From: CAHJXF01 sp038240015
Lineage (GTDB): Bacteria; Pseudomonadota; Gammaproteobacteria; Burkholderiales; Burkholderiaceae_D
Reading direction: 5' to 3'
DNA length: 59,270 nucleotides
Assembly (NCBI GenBank): GCA_038240015.1
Contig: JBBSEF010000012.1
Location: forward strand, 1-59,270
Numbering within the stretch: position 1 is the stretch's first letter; each line of letters starts with the position of its first letter. Under the pieces are notes generated by a model, which saw nothing but the letters and a program-made list of their open reading frames with translations, searched no databases and had not been told where the DNA came from. This document shows positions 44,660-53,512 of this stretch, piece after piece. The translations under genes and the position numbers were made by a program.

Positions 44660-46027
44660 TCAATCGCCGCGAATAACCCGGACGCGTGTGGTGCGCATCC
44701 CGTGCTTCGTGCCTATGCGAATGTCAATGGCGCCGTCCTGTTCAACGGCATGCAACGCATGCTGGATCGCGTCGAGAACAAGCGGACCGTTCGCTCTATG
44801 CACGCTCTCGATGAACTCCAAGCCTTCTTTCGATGACAAGGCATCGTCATCGATAGGCAGCCGCCCTTCAATGACCTCAATACCTTCGAAGCGAACATCG
44901 GAAGGGTCGGAAAGCCGTCCGCCTTCTGGCGCCGCACCGTAGGCTTCGTTCTGCGCCGTCTGAATCTCCTGTCCTTGCGCCATCACCGGCACAACGCGCA
45001 TGCGCGACGACAACGTCAGTTCGTTGAGCGCCGCCGAGTCCAACTGGCTTTGCGCGGCCACGATCAAATCGCCGTGTTCGATCGACAAGGGCACGATCCC
45101 GAGGCGCCTCGCCGCGCTTGCAGAGATGGTGCGAATCGCATCATCGGACGGCGTGAAGTCTGCGAGCGAGACGAAGGGCCGGCCCATCTTCTTCGCGTGA
45201 ATTTTGTTGAGGGTGTCCGGATCCAGCACGCCCATGTCAACGAGTATCTGTCCCAGCGGACGTCCGCGATTGGCGCGTTGCCGTGCAAGGACGATCTGCA
45301 ATGCATCAGGTTGCACTGCCCCGAGTTCGATCAGCGCCTCGCCGAGTCTGAGACTCGGCTTGGTTCGCTGATGGGCGAGTGCTGCATCGAGTTGCTGCGA
45401 CGTGATCAATCCCTCTTCGATCAAATAGTCACCCAGCACGAGCTTACGCATCTGTTGCTGCTTCTCGACCGCGGCCTTGAGTTGCTCCTCGCTGACCGCA
45501 TTTTCTTCGACGAGCAATCTGCCGATCGGATCGCCTGCCTGAAAGTATGCGATCGCCGCCTCGGGAACGAACACGCGTTCGAGTTGATCGCCCGCCACGC
45601 TGAAGAAGAGGAATAGACCAATCGCATTGCGAATGAAGCCGACCGTTTCGCCCGACTCGATTTCATGGTCGGCAAACTCCAGGTTGTAAACCTGAACCTG
45701 CGAAGTCGTGAACGAAGACTCGACTTGGCCGAGCACGTGCGCTTCTATTGGTCGCGCGCGCACAGGAACGGTAAGGCGAAGACGTTTAAAGCGCGATGTC
45801 CTGACGACGATCTTGGATGGATACCGCGGGTGCGCCGCATGCGGACGAAACACCAGGTGCTCATCGCGGCCCGTGAAGCGCAGGAGTTCGCCGCGCTCGA
45901 GCGCGCCATCGTTAAACAGAATTTCGCAGCGCTGTGGCGAGCCTTCGTCGACTACCAGGCGGAGGTGCGCAGGTTCGGGCCAATGAATCGTGACGCTGTC
46001 CGGAACACCGGAACGAGGTTGGGTCAT
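44660..46027 (-). CDS. Protein with four tandem MshEN-type repeats and a T2SSE-N-like domain, no ATPase
   Basis: A 455-residue protein, probably cytosolic. Residues 1-150 are an unassigned beta-rich region. Residues 168-280 form four repeats with an exact 30-residue period (starting near 168, 198, 228 and 258). Each has the form LGxxLxxxGxxxxxxLxxAxxxQ, as in LGDYLIEEGLITSQQLDAAL and LGEALIELGAVQPDALQ, which matches the MshEN c-di-GMP-binding motif. Residues 282-364 resemble the N-terminal domain of type II secretion/type IV pilus ATPases. The ATPase itself is absent; the end (IQHALHAVEQDGAIDIRI) recalls only the opening of that domain. The gene is antiparallel to its neighbours, between parB and the atp promoter. 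The ATG at 46027 is the preferred start. Confidence 0.72.
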   Translation of the reverse strand: MTQPRSGVPDSVTIHWPEPAHLRLVVDEGSPQRCEILFNDGALERGELLRFTGRDEHLVFRPHAAHPRYPSKIVVRTSRFKRLRLTVPVRARPIEAHVLGQVESSFTTSQVQVYNLEFADHEIESGETVGFIRNAIGLFLFFSVAGDQLERVFVPEAAIAYFQAGDPIGRLLVEENAVSEEQLKAAVEKQQQMRKLVLGDYLIEEGLITSQQLDAALAHQRTKPSLRLGEALIELGAVQPDALQIVLARQRANRGRPLGQILVDMGVLDPDTLNKIHAKKMGRPFVSLADFTPSDDAIRTISASAARRLGIVPLSIEHGDLIVAAQSQLDSAALNELTLSSRMRVVPVMAQGQEIQTAQNEAYGAAPEGGRLSDPSDVRFEGIEVIEGRLPIDDDALSSKEGLEFIESVHRANGPLVLDAIQHALHAVEQDGAIDIRIGTKHGMRTTRVRVIRGD

Positions 46028-46183
46028 GAGGAGGGAGTTGGGGAAATCGGTGGGTCGCACGAGGAGCGAAGACTATCCCGGAATGGCGCGTCGAACCATC
46101 GGACCATTACCGACAGCATTCGAGGTTTTGTTTCAGGAACATGCAGCGTTCGCTCGTAAGCCGGCGGCGGCGCGACTCTTGGT

Positions 46184-46213
46184 TTGACGCGCTGTCGTAT
46201 AAGAAAGTATCAT
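46184..46213 (+). promoter_or_regulatory. Candidate sigma-70 promoter for the ATP synthase operon
   Basis: TTGACG at 46184-46189 and TATCAT at 46208-46213 are spaced by 18 bases, close to the sigma-70 ideal. The predicted start site would lie about 55-60 bases before atpI. The position between the divergent MshEN-repeat gene and atpI fits. There is no experimental evidence. Confidence 0.55.
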
Positions 46214-46277
46214 CTCGCGGCTTTGCGTTTCCAAGTCGGAACCTTCGCATTTCCGTTGCGGCGATCCGCAAAAATCA

Positions 46278-46622
46278 ATGGCGAAAGCGGTCCTCTTGCA
46301 AGTCGTCGCGACCCTCGTGGTCTCGGGACTCGCGGCGATCTGGGGCGGTATGAGCGCCGCGCTTTCGGTCATGTTGGGCGGTTTGGCCTGCGTCGTGCCG
46401 AATGCTCTGTTGGCATTCCGTCTGCACGTCCAGACCCGGCGCCCCGGCGGCGCTACGGTCTACGGATTATTGGTCGGCGAATTCGTCAAGGTCGCAACGA
46501 CGGTCGCGCTGCTGGTCCTGATCGCACATGCCTACCGAGGGCTCAATTGGTTGGCGCTGATCGTCGGTGTGATCGTTGCCTTGAAGAGTTATTTTCTGAT
46601 GTTCGTGTTCGTTCGCCGCTAG
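46278..46622 (+). CDS. atpI: ATP synthase subunit I (AtpI)
   Basis: A 114-residue membrane protein with about four spans that assists assembly of the c-ring. It begins AKAVLLQVVATLVVSGLAAI, with the conserved GGMSAALSVMLGGLACVVPN segment and a C-terminal FLMFVFVRR. It is the first gene of the atp operon, followed after 62 bases by atpB. Confidence 0.92.
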   Translation: MAKAVLLQVVATLVVSGLAAIWGGMSAALSVMLGGLACVVPNALLAFRLHVQTRRPGGATVYGLLVGEFVKVATTVALLVLIAHAYRGLNWLALIVGVIVALKSYFLMFVFVRR

Positions 46623-46684
46623 CCTTCAGGTTTGTACCGGCAGTTCTCAACACCCCGCTTCGACACTTGCGACCGGAACAATTC

Positions 46685-47593
46685 ATGGCCACCGAAAGCA
46701 TCGCAACCGAACACGCTCCGACGGCGTCGGAATACATCATTCACCATTTGACGCATCTTCAAACGGCGAAGCCCAAGGGTCTCGTCGATCTGTCGGTCAT
46801 CAATTTCGACTCGCTGTTTTTTTCGACCTCGCTCGGGATCGTTTGTTTGTTCTTTCTGTGGAAGGCTGCCAAGGCGGCGACCTCGGGGGTGCCGGGGCGT
46901 TTTCAGGCGGCCGTCGAATTCCTGTTCGAGTTGGTCGACAACGAAGCAAAGGGCATCGTGCACAACGCCGAGAGCAGAAAGCTCGTCGCGCCTCTCGCAT
47001 TGGTCGTGTTCGTCTGGATCTTCCTGCTCAACGCGATGGACCTGTTGCCCGTCGATCTGCTACCCATCATTTGGGGCTGGCTCTACGGAGTTACGGGACA
47101 CGAGCCCGAGCACGCCTATCTGCGCAGCGTGCCCACCGCTGACCTCTCGATCACGATGGGCCTCTCGGTGGGCGTTCTCATCCTCTGCCTGATCTACAAC
47201 GTCAAGATCAAGGGCCTAGGCGGCTGGCTGCACGAGCTGTACGTGGCGCCCTTCGGGACCGTCAGGCTCTCGGCCAACCCGCTCACCTGGGTTGGCTTCA
47301 TCTTGCTCTCGATCGCCAACGTGGCGATGCAGATCGTCGAATTCGTCTCCAAGACCGTCTCGCATGGCATGCGGCTCTTCGGCAACATGTACGCGGGCGA
47401 GTTGATCTTTCTGCTCATCGCCCTGCTTGGCGGCGCCTTCACGCTCTCGGTCGGAGGCTTCGCGCTCGTTCTTTTGCACATCGGCGCCGGGACCCTCTGG
47501 GCCATCTTCCACATCCTGATCATCACGCTGCAGGCCTTCGTGTTCATGATGCTCACGCTCGTTTATATCGGCCAGGCGCACGACTCGCACTAA
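46685..47593 (+). CDS. atpB: ATP synthase F0 subunit a
   Basis: A 302-residue membrane protein carrying the proton half-channels. The essential arginine lies in the second-to-last helices (VSHGMRLFGNMYAGELIFLL, with R in MRLFGN). Six or so spans are visible. The ATG at 46685 begins MATESIATEHAPT; the longer frame upstream is not homologous. Confidence 0.96.
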   Translation: MATESIATEHAPTASEYIIHHLTHLQTAKPKGLVDLSVINFDSLFFSTSLGIVCLFFLWKAAKAATSGVPGRFQAAVEFLFELVDNEAKGIVHNAESRKLVAPLALVVFVWIFLLNAMDLLPVDLLPIIWGWLYGVTGHEPEHAYLRSVPTADLSITMGLSVGVLILCLIYNVKIKGLGGWLHELYVAPFGTVRLSANPLTWVGFILLSIANVAMQIVEFVSKTVSHGMRLFGNMYAGELIFLLIALLGGAFTLSVGGFALVLLHIGAGTLWAIFHILIITLQAFVFMMLTLVYIGQAHDSH

Positions 47594-47634
47594 ACCCTTT
47601 TAGTTATTCATCCATCCACTCAGGAGTTATCAAC

Positions 47635-47898
47635 ATGGAACTTATCGGTCTCGTTGCCATCTCCGCCGGCCTCATCATCGGCCTCGGCGCACTCGGCGCC
47701 TGCATCGGCGTCGGCATCATGGCCAGCAAATACCTCGAATCGGCCGCGCGCCAGCCCGAACTGATGGGCGTGTTGCAGACCAAGGTGTTTCTGTTGCTCG
47801 GCTTGATCGACGCGTCGTTCATCATCGGCGCGGGCATTGCGCTGTGGTTCACCACCGCCAACCCGTTCCTGGCGCAGATCGTCAATCTGCCGAAGTAA
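47635..47898 (+). CDS. atpE: ATP synthase F0 subunit c
   Basis: An 87-residue hairpin protein of the rotor ring. Helix one has the GLGALGACIGVGIMAS glycine repeat; the polar loop is ARQPEL; helix two carries the proton-binding aspartate in LLGLIDASFIIGAGIAL. The sodium-binding signature is absent, which indicates proton coupling. A CAGGAG ribosome binding site precedes the ATG. Confidence 0.97.
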   Translation: MELIGLVAISAGLIIGLGALGACIGVGIMASKYLESAARQPELMGVLQTKVFLLLGLIDASFIIGAGIALWFTTANPFLAQIVNLPK

Positions 47899-47962
47899 GT
47901 CTGCGCAGTCGACCTGCCTCCGGCGGGCCGATCATCCACGTCACAGTGATCGAGGTAAAAAC

Positions 47963-48433
47963 GTGAGCATCACAGCGACATTCATCGTTCAGATGATCGT
48001 GTTCCTGATTCTGGTCGGGTTCACGATGAAATTCGTCTGGCCGCCCATCGCCGTCGCGCTGGACCAACGGGCAAAAAAAATAGCCGAGGGTCTTGCGGCA
48101 GCCGATCATGCCAAGCTCGAACTGGCCGAAGCGCACAAGCGCGTCGATGCCGAGCTTGCGCAATCGCGCAACGACAATCAGATGCGTCTGGCCGAAGCCG
48201 ACAAGCAAGGCGCTCTCGTCATCGCCGAGGCCCGCAAAGTAGCCGAAGCCGAGAAGTCCCGCATCCTTGCCGAAGCCAAGTCCGAAGCCGATCAGGAAAT
48301 GCAACGTGCGCGCGATGTGCTGCGCGAACAAGTGGCGACGCTGGCCATCAAGGGCGCGGAGCAAATCCTGAAGAAGGAGATCGATCCTGCGCGTCACTCG
48401 GCGTTGTTGGCCGAGTTGAAGACGCAGTTGTAA
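47963..48433 (+). CDS. atpF: ATP synthase F0 subunit b
   Basis: A 156-residue stator protein with one N-terminal membrane span (IVQMIVFLILVGFTMKFVW) and a long charged coiled-coil (AEGLAAADHAKLELAEAHKR and onward). The start is GTG at 47963 with a GAGGT ribosome binding site; the upstream frame is open but not coding. Length matches E. coli subunit b (156). Confidence 0.95.
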   Translation: MSITATFIVQMIVFLILVGFTMKFVWPPIAVALDQRAKKIAEGLAAADHAKLELAEAHKRVDAELAQSRNDNQMRLAEADKQGALVIAEARKVAEAEKSRILAEAKSEADQEMQRARDVLREQVATLAIKGAEQILKKEIDPARHSALLAELKTQL

Positions 48434-48490
48434 TCCGCAACGATCAACCGCGCTGTCAACCGCAGATATCAACCGCAGTTCTCGACATCC

Positions 48491-49039
48491 ATGGCCGAAA
48501 TTTCCACCATCGCACGTCCGTATGCCGAAGCGCTGTTTCGCGTCGCGACTGAAGATCAGGGCGTCGACGCGTTGGACCGGTGGTCGGCACTCGTTTCGAA
48601 CATCAGCGCGGTCGCCGCCGATCCGGACATGCGCCGCGTGATGAGCGACCCGCGGGTTTCGGGCGGTCAGGTCTATGCCGTCTTGATGGGCGCGGTCAGT
48701 TCCGAGCCGAGCACGTTCGCACAAAACTTCGTGCGCACCCTGATCGAAAACGATCGTCTGTCGGTGATGCCTGAAATCGGCGCGCAATTCGCGAAGCTGG
48801 TCGATGCGAAGCGAGGCAGCGCCGACGTGCTGATCACGAGCGCCTTCGCGATGGATGAACGTGAAGTGTCCGAACTCGTCGCGGCTCTGGAGAAAAAGTT
48901 TGCGATCAAGCTCAAGCCGGTCGTCGCGGTGGATCCCGATCTCATCGGCGGCGTGCGCGTGGTCGTCGGTGATCGTGTCCTCGATACGTCGGTGCGTTCG
49001 CGGCTGGCCGCGATGAAGGCGGCGTTGATCGCCGCTTGA
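48491..49039 (+). CDS. atpH: ATP synthase F1 subunit delta
   Basis: A 182-residue stator subunit that links F1 alpha to the b subunits. Conserved regions include STIARPYAEALFRVATEDQG at the start and FVRTLIENDRLSVMPEIGAQ, then a C-terminal VDPDLIGGVRVVVGDRVLD. Short direct repeats (TCAACCGC, three times) lie in the spacer upstream. Confidence 0.95.
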   Translation: MAEISTIARPYAEALFRVATEDQGVDALDRWSALVSNISAVAADPDMRRVMSDPRVSGGQVYAVLMGAVSSEPSTFAQNFVRTLIENDRLSVMPEIGAQFAKLVDAKRGSADVLITSAFAMDEREVSELVAALEKKFAIKLKPVVAVDPDLIGGVRVVVGDRVLDTSVRSRLAAMKAALIAA

Positions 49040-49100
49040 CCCAGCATTTTTCAGCGGGTCGCTTCGCGACCGGCGTACATGAATTTTACGGAGTGTATTT

Positions 49101-50657
49101 ATGCATCTGAATCCTTCCGAAATCAGCGAGCTCATCAAGAGCCGCATCGAAGGCCTGGGCGCATCGACCGAAGTGCGCAACCAAGGCACGGTCGTGTCGG
49201 TGACCGATGGCATCGTCCGCATCCACGGCCTGTCCGACGCGATGCAAGGCGAGATGCTCGAGTTTTCGCCGGACTCGCAAGGCAACCCCACTTACGGACT
49301 CGCGCTCAACCTCGAGCGCGACTCGGTCGGCTCGGTGATTCTGGGCGAGTACGAACACATCTCCGAAGGCGAAACCGTCAAGACCACGGGTCGCATTCTC
49401 GCTGTGCCGGTCGGACCGGAGTTGATCGGCCGCGTCGTCAACGCGCTCGGTGCGCCGATCGACGGCAAGGGTCCGATCAACGCCAAGATGACCGACGTAA
49501 TCGAGAAGGTCGCGCCCGGCGTGATCGCGCGTCAATCGGTGTCGCAGCCCATGCAGACGGGCCTGAAGGCGATCGACTCGATGGTGCCGGTCGGTCGCGG
49601 TCAGCGCGAACTGATCATCGGCGATCGCCAGACCGGCAAGACCGCGGTCGCGATCGACACCATCATCAATCAGAAGGGTCAGGACTGTACGTGTGTCTAC
49701 GTTGCAATCGGACAGAAGGCATCGTCGATCAAGAACGTCGTGCGCGCGCTCGAACAACACGGCGCGATGGAATACACCATCGTCGTCGCCGCGAGTGCAT
49801 CGGAGTCGGCGGCGATGCAGTACGTGTCGGCTTACTCGGGCTGCACGATGGGCGAATACTTCCGCGATCGCGGGCAAGACGCGCTGATCATCTATGACGA
49901 TTTGTCGAAGCAGGCCGTGGCCTATCGTCAGGTGTCGCTGCTGCTGCGCCGCCCGCCCGGCCGCGAAGCCTATCCGGGCGACGTGTTCTATCTGCACTCG
50001 CGTTTGCTCGAGCGCGCCGCGCGCGTGAATGCCGCGTATGTCGAAGCCTTCACGAAGGGCGAGGTCAAGGGCAAGACGGGTTCGCTGACCGCGTTGCCGA
50101 TCATCGAGACGCAAGCCGGCGACGTGTCCGCATTCGTGCCGACCAACGTGATCTCGATTACCGACGGCCAGATTTTCCTCGAGACCAATCTCTTCAATGC
50201 TGGCGTGCGTCCCGCGATCAACGCGGGTATCTCGGTGTCGCGCGTCGGCGGCGCCGCGCAGACCAAGGCCATCAAGAGTCTGTCGGGCGGCATTCGGACC
50301 GACCTCGCGCAGTATCGCGAGCTGGCCGCGTTCGCGCAGTTCGCATCGGATCTGGACGAAGCTACGAGGAAGCAGCTCGATCGCGGCGCGCGCGTGACCG
50401 AGCTGTTGAAGCAGCCGCAGTACGCGCCGTTGCCGGTGTCGCTGATGGCCGTCTCGTTGTTCGCGGTCAACAAGGGCTTTTTCGACGACATGGAAGTCAA
50501 GCAGGTGCTTCCTTTCGAGTCGGGTCTCCACAAGTCCTTGAAGTCCAAGAACGCGGCGCTGATCGAGAAGATCGAAACGAGCAAACAGGTCGACAAGGAC
50601 GCCGAGAAGGAACTGATGGATGCGATCACCGAGTTCAAGAAGTCCGGCGCGTACTAA
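49101..50657 (+). CDS. atpA: ATP synthase F1 subunit alpha
   Basis: A 518-residue nucleotide-binding subunit. The P-loop GDRQTGKTAVAIDTI, the visible DDLSKQAVAYRQVSLLLRRP stretch and the conserved arginine finger region (ISVSRVGGAAQTKAIK) are present. It begins MHLNPSEISELIKSRIEGL, the usual N-terminus. Good match in length to family. Confidence 0.98.
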   Translation: MHLNPSEISELIKSRIEGLGASTEVRNQGTVVSVTDGIVRIHGLSDAMQGEMLEFSPDSQGNPTYGLALNLERDSVGSVILGEYEHISEGETVKTTGRILAVPVGPELIGRVVNALGAPIDGKGPINAKMTDVIEKVAPGVIARQSVSQPMQTGLKAIDSMVPVGRGQRELIIGDRQTGKTAVAIDTIINQKGQDCTCVYVAIGQKASSIKNVVRALEQHGAMEYTIVVAASASESAAMQYVSAYSGCTMGEYFRDRGQDALIIYDDLSKQAVAYRQVSLLLRRPPGREAYPGDVFYLHSRLLERAARVNAAYVEAFTKGEVKGKTGSLTALPIIETQAGDVSAFVPTNVISITDGQIFLETNLFNAGVRPAINAGISVSRVGGAAQTKAIKSLSGGIRTDLAQYRELAAFAQFASDLDEATRKQLDRGARVTELLKQPQYAPLPVSLMAVSLFAVNKGFFDDMEVKQVLPFESGLHKSLKSKNAALIEKIETSKQVDKDAEKELMDAITEFKKSGAY

Positions 50658-50674
50658 CGACAAGAGGACGATCG

Positions 50675-51553
50675 ATGGCGGCGGGTAAAGAAATACGCGG
50701 CAAGATCAAGAGCGTCGAGAACACCAAGAAGATCACGAAGGCGATGGAGATGGTCGCCGCGTCGAAGATGCGCAAGGCGCAGGACCGCATGCGTCGCGCG
50801 CGTCCTTACGCCGACAAGGTGCGCAATATCGCCGCGCATCTGGCCCAAGCCAATCCCGAGTTCACGCACCCTTTCATGATCGCGCACGACGAAGCGAAGG
50901 CGGTCGGCTTCATCGTCGTGACGACTGACAAAGGTTTGTGCGGTGGACTCAACACCAACGTTCTGCGTGCAGTGACCGCGCGCATTCGCGAACTGCACGG
51001 CCAGGGCGTCGAGTCGCAGGCGGTCGCGATCGGCAACAAGGGGCTGGGCTTCCTGTCGCGTATCGGCGCGAAGGTACTCGCCAACGCCGTGCACCTGGGC
51101 GACGCGCCTCATCTGGAAAAACTGATCGGCCCGGTGAAAGTTCTGCTCGATGCTTACGCCGACGGCAAGCTGAGCGCCGTATACCTTTGCTATACGCGCT
51201 TCATCAACACCATGAAGCAGGAGCCGCTGGTCGAGCAGTTGTTGCCGCTGTCGACCGAGCGCATGCAGCAGACCGAAGAAGAGAAGAAGGCTTACGCCTG
51301 GGACTATTTGTACGAGCCCGATGCGCAAAGCGTGATCGAGTATCTGATGGTGCGCTATGTCGAAGCGCTGGTGTATCAGGCCGTCTCGGAGAACATGGCA
51401 TCCGAGCAGTCGGCTCGCATGGTGGCGATGAAGGCTGCGACCGACAACGCGGGGAGCGTGATCGGTGAACTGAAACTCGTCTACAACAAGACGCGCCAGG
51501 CCGCGATTACGAAGGAATTGAGCGAGATCGTCGCGGGCGCCGCGGCGGTTTGA
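50675..51553 (+). CDS. atpG: ATP synthase F1 subunit gamma
   Basis: A 292-residue rotor shaft subunit. The N-terminal coiled-coil KEIRGKIKSVENTKKITKAM and EMVAASKMRKAQDRM are classic, and the C-terminal helix ends NAGSVIGELKLVYNKTRQAAITKELSEIV. It starts 17 bases after the atpA stop. Confidence 0.97.
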   Translation: MAAGKEIRGKIKSVENTKKITKAMEMVAASKMRKAQDRMRRARPYADKVRNIAAHLAQANPEFTHPFMIAHDEAKAVGFIVVTTDKGLCGGLNTNVLRAVTARIRELHGQGVESQAVAIGNKGLGFLSRIGAKVLANAVHLGDAPHLEKLIGPVKVLLDAYADGKLSAVYLCYTRFINTMKQEPLVEQLLPLSTERMQQTEEEKKAYAWDYLYEPDAQSVIEYLMVRYVEALVYQAVSENMASEQSARMVAMKAATDNAGSVIGELKLVYNKTRQAAITKELSEIVAGAAAV

Positions 51554-51592
51554 AGTTTACGAAATCGAATGCTGATTGATTGAGGACGCGCA

Positions 51593-53056
51593 ATGAGTGC
51601 CAACATGAATATGGCTGCACCGGCTGATGTGAAAACACCTGTGACTCCGACGGCTCAGACCGAAGGCAAGATCGTCCAGTGCATCGGTGCCGTGGTCGAC
51701 GTGGAATTTCCGCGCGACGCGATGCCGCGTGTGTACGACGCGCTGAAGATGGAGGGCACGGCGCTAACGCTCGAAGTCCAGCAGCAGTTGGGCGATGGCA
51801 TCGTTCGCACCATCGCGCTCGGGTCTTCCGACGGCCTGCGTCGCGGAATGATGGTCAAGAACACCGGCGAAGCGATCTCGGTTCCCGTGGGCTTGGGCAC
51901 GCTCGGCCGCATCATGGACGTGCTCGGCAATCCGATCGACGAAGTCGGTCCGATCGATTCCACGACGTTCGCGCCGATCCATCGCCGCGCGCCGGCCTAC
52001 GATGAACTGTCGCCGTCGCAGGACCTGCTCGAGACCGGCATCAAGGTGATCGACCTGATCTGCCCGTTCGCCAAGGGCGGCAAGGTCGGTCTCTTCGGCG
52101 GCGCCGGCGTGGGCAAGACCGTCAACATGCTCGAGCTGATCAACAACATCGCGAAAGAGCACTCGGGTCTGTCGGTGTTCGCAGGTGTGGGCGAACGTAC
52201 GCGCGAGGGCAACGACTTCTATCACGAGATGGCCGAGGCTGGCGTCATCAGGCTCGACAATCTGCCCGAGTCCAAGGTCGCGATGGTCTATGGTCAGATG
52301 AACGAACCGCCGGGCAACCGCCTGCGTGTCGCGCTCACCGGGCTGGCGATGGCCGAACATTTTCGCGACGAAGGACGCGACGTGCTGTTCTTCGTCGACA
52401 ACATCTATCGCTTCACTCTGGCGGGAACCGAAGTGTCGGCGCTGCTCGGCCGCATGCCGTCGGCCGTGGGTTATCAGCCGACGCTGGCCGAAGAAATGGG
52501 CCGGCTGCAAGAGCGCATCACGTCGACCAAGACCGGCTCGATCACGTCGATCCAGGCCGTGTATGTTCCTGCGGATGACCTGACCGACCCGTCGCCTGCA
52601 ACCACCTTCGCACACCTGGACTCAACCGTGGTGCTGTCGCGCGACATCGCGGCGCTCGGCATCTATCCGGCGGTCGACCCGCTTGACTCGACCTCGCGTC
52701 AGCTCGACCCCAACGTCGTCGGCGAAGACCACTACAACACCGCGCGCGATGTGCAGAACACCTTGCAGCGCTACAAGGAACTGCGCGACATCATCGCGAT
52801 TCTGGGCATGGACGAACTCGCGCCCGAAGACAAGCTGATCGTTGCGCGCGCGCGAAAGATCCAGCGCTTCCTGTCGCAGCCGTTCCATGTGGCCGAGACG
52901 TTCACGGGCGCGCCGGGCAAGTACGTGTCGCTCGCCGAAACCATCCGCGGCTTCAAGATGATCGTGGCGGGCGAACTCGATGCGCTGCCCGAACAGGCGT
53001 TCTACATGGTCGGCACGATCGACGAAGCGATCGAGAAGTCGAAGAAACTCAATTGA
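51593..53056 (+). CDS. atpD: ATP synthase F1 subunit beta
   Basis: A 487-residue catalytic subunit. Walker A is GGAGVGKTVNMLELI; the catalytic glutamate is in GVGERTREGNDFYHEM; the DELSEED-like region reads MDELAPEDKLIV. A 25-residue extension (MSANMNMAAPADVKT and onward) precedes the conserved TEGKIVQCIGAVVDVEF; an internal start is possible but no other ATG lies at the family position. Confidence 0.98.
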   Translation: MSANMNMAAPADVKTPVTPTAQTEGKIVQCIGAVVDVEFPRDAMPRVYDALKMEGTALTLEVQQQLGDGIVRTIALGSSDGLRRGMMVKNTGEAISVPVGLGTLGRIMDVLGNPIDEVGPIDSTTFAPIHRRAPAYDELSPSQDLLETGIKVIDLICPFAKGGKVGLFGGAGVGKTVNMLELINNIAKEHSGLSVFAGVGERTREGNDFYHEMAEAGVIRLDNLPESKVAMVYGQMNEPPGNRLRVALTGLAMAEHFRDEGRDVLFFVDNIYRFTLAGTEVSALLGRMPSAVGYQPTLAEEMGRLQERITSTKTGSITSIQAVYVPADDLTDPSPATTFAHLDSTVVLSRDIAALGIYPAVDPLDSTSRQLDPNVVGEDHYNTARDVQNTLQRYKELRDIIAILGMDELAPEDKLIVARARKIQRFLSQPFHVAETFTGAPGKYVSLAETIRGFKMIVAGELDALPEQAFYMVGTIDEAIEKSKKLN

Positions 53057-53072
53057 TGGAAGCGAGTTGACC

Positions 53073-53495
53073 GTGGCCAACACCATTCACGTCGATGTGG
53101 TCTCCGCCGAGGAATCGATCTTCTCCGGCGAGGCGGAGTTCGTCGCGTTGCCCGGCGAAGCGGGCGAGCTCGGCATCTATCCGCGGCACGCACCGCTGAT
53201 CACGCGCATCAAGCCGGGCGCCGTGCGCATCAAGATCGCTGGGCAGGCCGAAGACGAATTCGTTTTCGTCGCGGGCGGCATACTCGAAGTGCAGCCCCAC
53301 CTCGTCACCGTACTCGCCGACACCGCGATCCGCGGCGAGGACCTCGACGAGAGCAAGGCTGCCGAAGCCAAGCGCAGCGCCGAAGAAGCGATGGCTAATG
53401 CGAAGAGCGACCTCGATCTCGCGCGCGCGCAATCCGAGCTCGTGGTCATGGCGGCGCAACTCGCCGCGATTCAGAAGCTGCGTCACAAGCGTTAG
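53073..53495 (+). CDS. atpC: ATP synthase F1 subunit epsilon
   Basis: A 140-residue regulatory subunit with an N-terminal beta-barrel (IHVDVVSAEESIFSGEAEFV, GELGIYPRHAPLIT) and a C-terminal helical hairpin (AEAKRSAEEAMANAKSDL). The GTG at 53073 begins at the conserved N-terminus, so the upstream frame-open stretch is discarded. Last gene of the atp operon. Confidence 0.95.
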   Translation: MANTIHVDVVSAEESIFSGEAEFVALPGEAGELGIYPRHAPLITRIKPGAVRIKIAGQAEDEFVFVAGGILEVQPHLVTVLADTAIRGEDLDESKAAEAKRSAEEAMANAKSDLDLARAQSELVVMAAQLAAIQKLRHKR

Positions 53496-53512
53496 GTCGG
53501 CGGGGACCGCGA

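Noticed and set aside
49086..50663. 525-codon frame antisense to atpA
   Set aside because: Mirror of a highly conserved gene; no recognisable protein.
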